The position numbers and the translations under genes are program-made. 14,784 nt of DNA from DATHSN01 sp035464115 (GTDB lineage: Bacteria > Actinomycetota > Acidimicrobiia > Acidimicrobiales > SKKL01): NCBI GenBank assembly GCA_035464115.1, contig DATHSN010000248.1, forward strand, positions 1 through 14,784, written 5' to 3'. The notes under the pieces were generated by a model that was not told the DNA's origin, searched no databases, and saw only the letters and a list, made by a program, of their open reading frames with translations. This document shows positions 13,969 to 14,784 of the stretch, piece after piece. The first letter of the stretch is position 1; the number at the start of each line of letters is the position of its first letter.

Positions 13969-14784
13969 GGGCGCTCGGGCCCCTGCGCTCGCTGCTCTTC
14001 GCCCCCGCGGTCCGGCCCGACTTCATCGCCAAGCTGGCTGATCGCGGTGCCGACGCTGTCGTCATCGACTGCGAGGACGCCACCCCCGCCAACGCCAAGG
14101 CCGAGGGGCGGGCCAACGCCCGAGCCCTGGCGCCGGACCTGGCCGCCGCCGGCGCGCAGGTGCTCGTGCGGGTGAACGCCCAGCCGAGCGAGTGGTTCGC
14201 CGACGACGTGCGCGACGGCCTGGCCGCCGAGCTGGCCGCGGTGGTGGTGCCCAAGGTGGAGACGATGGCGGGCCTCGACGCGGTGAGCGACGCGCTCGAC
14301 GCCGCCGGGTTCGACGATCTGGGCGTGCTGGCCGGCATCGAGACGGCCCTGGGCGTGGCCGACGCCCGGCCGCTGCTCGCCCACCCCCGGGTGGTCGGCG
14401 CCTACTTCGGGGCCGAGGACTTCATCGCCGACATGGGCGGCGTGCGCACCGCCGGCAACCACGAGGTGGCGTTCGCCCGCGCCGCGGTGGCCCTGGCCGG
14501 TCGCCTGGCCGGGGTGCCCACCCTCGACCAGATCGTCGCCGACTTCCGCGACGACGACCGGTTCGCCCGCGAAGCCGCCGAGGCCCGGGCCCTGGGCTTC
14601 GCCGGCAAGCTGTGCATCCATCCCGGCCAGGTGGCCATCGCGGCCAGCGCGTTCGTCCCGTCGGCCGACGAGGTCGACCGGGCCCGCCGCCTGCTCGACG
14701 CCTACGAGAGGGCGGCCGCCGACGGGGTCGCCGCCATCGACTTCGAGGGCCAGATGGTCGACGAGCCCCTCGCCGCCCAGGCCC
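13965..14784 (+). CDS. CitE-like HpcH/HpaI-family acyl-CoA lyase (3' truncated)
   Basis: The frame opens at GTG 13965 (GTGA overlap with the dehydrogenase stop) and runs to the window edge without a stop, giving 273 residues; CitE-like proteins are about 270-300, so little is missing. Features of the TIM-barrel lyase: PLRSLLFAPAVRPDF at the N-terminus, VIDCEDATP (33-41), VRVN with R69, VVVPKVET (93-100), then the Mg ligands E126 in AGIETALGV and D152 in YFGAEDFIADMGG, and GFAGKLCIHPGQV. The family cleaves beta-hydroxyacyl-CoAs such as citramalyl-, malyl- or HMG-CoA. The M. tuberculosis counterpart (Rv2498c) is reported to act in both leucine and itaconate breakdown. Here it most likely replaces HMG-CoA lyase, giving acetyl-CoA plus acetoacetate. 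It lacks the extra domains of citrate lyase, whose other subunits are absent. Confidence 0.88.
   Translation, partial: MRALGPLRSLLFAPAVRPDFIAKLADRGADAVVIDCEDATPANAKAEGRANARALAPDLAAAGAQVLVRVNAQPSEWFADDVRDGLAAELAAVVVPKVETMAGLDAVSDALDAAGFDDLGVLAGIETALGVADARPLLAHPRVVGAYFGAEDFIADMGGVRTAGNHEVAFARAAVALAGRLAGVPTLDQIVADFRDDDRFAREAAEARALGFAGKLCIHPGQVAIAASAFVPSADEVDRARRLLDAYERAAADGVAAIDFEGQMVDEPLAAQA

Noticed and set aside
13965..14784. Citrate lyase beta subunit of a citrate fermentation complex
   Set aside because: No alpha, gamma or accessory citrate lyase genes are nearby, and the gene is coupled to a leucine-type carboxylase operon.

Overview
The window is very GC-rich, has strong third-position G/C bias, frequent GTG starts, 4-base start/stop overlaps and several genes whose -10 hexamer sits 6-7 bases before the start codon (probable leaderless transcripts). 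Together with mycobacterial-type gene neighbours (accD1/accA1, fadE19-like, citE-like) this points to an actinobacterium. A member of Acidimicrobiia or a related deep high-GC lineage is a guess, not something the sequence proves. No rRNA, tRNA, CRISPR array, insertion sequence or phage gene is visible.

Left part (1-4650), mixed housekeeping and regulatory genes. It opens with the 3' end of an alpha-helical, TPR-like protein. A convergent small hypothetical protein with a proline-rich tail follows (minus strand). A divergent intergenic stretch carries a perfect 20-bp palindrome. Next come an integral-membrane sterol desaturase/fatty acid hydroxylase and a NarL-type two-component pair. The kinase looks intact, but the response regulator has an in-frame amber codon at the start of its DNA-recognition helix, so the pair is probably broken. 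A convergent TetR-family regulator follows.

Middle part (4651-6794), a small stress/sulfur module. A metallo-beta-lactamase/double-rhodanese fusion (persulfide dioxygenase-like) and a hemerythrin-like protein with a C-terminal Rho_N-like module face each other tail to tail. Each is preceded by a sequence resembling an alternative-sigma (SigF/SigB-type) promoter, GGtTT-N15/17-GGGTA.

Right part (6795-14784), a branched-chain (leucine) catabolic cluster. Acetoacetyl-CoA synthetase reads left. From a 50-bp divergent promoter region a compact operon reads right: MaoC-type hydratase, methylcrotonyl-CoA carboxylase beta (accD1) and alpha (accA1, biotin-carrying) subunits, isovaleryl-CoA-type acyl-CoA dehydrogenase, and a CitE-like lyase cut by the window end. 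Put in order these enzymes would carry isovaleryl-CoA to 3-methylcrotonyl-CoA, 3-methylglutaconyl-CoA, HMG-CoA, then acetyl-CoA plus acetoacetate, with the synthetase re-activating acetoacetate. The usual crotonase (LiuC), HMG-CoA lyase (LiuE) and 3-oxoacid CoA-transferase are absent from the window; MaoC, CitE-like and AacS proteins occupy their places.
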